In this document: positions 4,638-5,384 of the stretch, one piece after another
Layout: every line of letters starts with the position of its first letter
How positions within the stretch are numbered: the first letter of the stretch is position 1
From: JAICJR01 sp036491015
GTDB lineage: Bacteria; Actinomycetota; Thermoleophilia; Solirubrobacterales; Thermoleophilaceae
Reading direction: 5' to 3'
Assembly: GCA_036491015.1 (NCBI GenBank)
Contig: DASXCV010000180.1
Span: forward strand, 1-5,384
DNA: 5,384 bases
Program-made: the position numbers and the translations under genes
The notes under the pieces: model-generated
The model's database searches: none
What the model saw: the letters and a program-made list of their open reading frames with translations, nothing else
What the model was told of the DNA's origin: nothing

Positions 4638-5384
4638 CCCGCGCGGGACCCGGCGCCACACCCGGTGATCGAGGCCAGCAGCACCGCGCCGGCCAGTAGC
4701 GCCGCTGCGCGCGGGGCGCGCCGCCAGCCCCACTGGATGCGCGCGAACCAGGCGAGCCCGCCGATGAACAACAGGGTCGCCACCCAGAAGTTGAGCCGCA
4801 TCCCGAGGATGTGGTGCGCGGGATCGATCCGCAGCAGCTCCTCCCCTATGCGCGCGAGCGAGTAGCCGGCGACGTACAGGGCGAAGATCCCCGGCGCCTT
4901 CACCGTCCGCCGCCGCCACAGCCAGATCAGCGCGGCGGCGAGCAGCAGGTTCCAGATCAGCTCGTAGAGGAAGGTCGGGTGGAAGGTCGTGTATCGGAGG
5001 TAGCCGGCGGGGCGGTGGTCGGGGCTGATCCGCAGCCCCCAGGGAAGCGAGGTCGGGCCGCCGAAGAGCTCCTGGTTGAACCAGTTGCCGATCCTCCCGA
5101 TGGCCTGCGCCACGAGCAGCCCGGGCGCGGCGGCGTCCATGAACGCGGGGATGTCGGCGCCGCGGCGGCGCAGCACCCAGAGCCCGGCCAGCACGCCGCA
5201 GGCGATGCCGCCCCAGATGCCGAGCCCGCCGTCCCAGATCGCAAACGGCCCCCACCAGTGCTTCGGCACCTCGCCGAAGCTCGTGAGCACGAAGTAGAGC
5301 CGGCCGCCGATGAGCCCGGCGGGGAAGCCCCAGAGCGCAACCTCGTACACCAGGTCGCGGTGCCCGCCGCGCTCCTCCCACAGG
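4511..5384 (-). CDS. lgt: Prolipoprotein diacylglyceryl transferase, N-terminus cut by window edge
   Basis: The polytopic membrane enzyme that transfers diacylglyceryl from phosphatidylglycerol to the lipobox cysteine of prelipoproteins. The frame is open through the right edge (LWEERGGHRDLVYEV...), so the GTG at 5350 is internal. Counting from that GTG, motifs are GLIGGRLYF (12-20), WDGGLGIWGG (39-48), the Lgt signature GRIGNWFNQE (85-94), HPTFLYE (124-130), and RIGEELLRID (167-176) with the conserved arginine region. Several hydrophobic helices are visible. The family-like part ends near residue 206. It is followed by RR plus a further hydrophobic stretch ending in LLASITGC (Cys231), which looks like a lipoprotein signal, and then a roughly 48-residue low-complexity tail rich in Ala, Ser and Pro. 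The tail is read antisense to the ybaK-like gene. There is no stop before 4511 in this frame. Family assignment is certain; the C-terminal boundary is less so. Confidence 0.93.
   Translation of the reverse strand, partial: LWEERGGHRDLVYEVALWGFPAGLIGGRLYFVLTSFGEVPKHWWGPFAIWDGGLGIWGGIACGVLAGLWVLRRRGADIPAFMDAAAPGLLVAQAIGRIGNWFNQELFGGPTSLPWGLRISPDHRPAGYLRYTTFHPTFLYELIWNLLLAAALIWLWRRRTVKAPGIFALYVAGYSLARIGEELLRIDPAHHILGMRLNFWVATLLFIGGLAWFARIQWGWRRAPRAAALLAGAVLLASITGCGAGSRAGQDAPTGATVAPVQSASFFASTSNTVLPSPPAAHTRPSSSSA

Noticed and set aside
2649..5381. A 910-codon open frame on the - strand
   Set aside because: It is antisense to WS/DGAT and the ybaK-like gene and in a different frame from lgt. The composition is Arg/Ala/His-rich, with no recognisable domain.

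Overview
The window reads as chromosomal DNA of a high-GC Gram-positive bacterium, most likely an actinobacterium (Actinomycetota), possibly of the Thermoleophilia/Solirubrobacterales type. The basis is the strong G/C third-position bias, a wax ester synthase/diacylglycerol acyltransferase (WS/DGAT), a secreted RlpA-like protein with the actinobacterial paired-cysteine pattern, and a prolipoprotein diacylglyceryl transferase with the GGLGIWGG loop. The class-level guess is inference. I see no mobile element, tRNA, rRNA or CRISPR array.

Layout, left to right. (1) Positions 1-377, + strand: the 3' end of a DinB-type DNA polymerase IV gene (little-finger domain), cut by the window edge. (2) 385-425: an imperfect 41-bp palindrome between two convergent genes. 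(3) 446-1156, - strand: a secreted protein with a C-terminal double-psi beta-barrel (RlpA-like). (4) 1157-1423: a dense non-coding leader. Read on the - strand it holds a hairpin with a T-rich tail just after the upstream gene's stop, a Crp/GlxR-like box, a hairpin, a LexA/SOS-like box, a hairpin with a T-rich tail, several more hairpins, and the ribosome binding site of the rlpA-like gene. (5) 1424-2587, - strand: a TIM-barrel metal-dependent amidohydrolase with an unusual C-terminal extension. (6) 2616-4082, + strand: a full-length WS/DGAT, divergent from the amidohydrolase with only 28 bp between start codons. (7) 4083-4181: a short spacer with a perfect 8-bp hairpin and a good Shine-Dalgarno. 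(8) 4182-4637, + strand: a YbaK/ProX-type aminoacyl-tRNA deacylase. (9) 4511-5384, - strand: lgt, cut at its 5' end by the window edge; its C-terminal coding tail overlaps the 3' end of the ybaK-like gene by 127 bp.

The genes are mostly housekeeping or lipid/envelope functions (lipoprotein maturation, storage lipid synthesis, cell-wall binding or remodelling) and do not form one obvious pathway. The most interesting part is the regulatory leader of the rlpA-like gene. A Crp-like box upstream of a structured leader of a secreted cell-wall protein recalls the known control of rpfA in actinobacteria, but here a LexA-like box and an intrinsic-terminator-like hairpin are added. A second oddity is a lipobox-like sequence in the C-terminal tail of Lgt itself.
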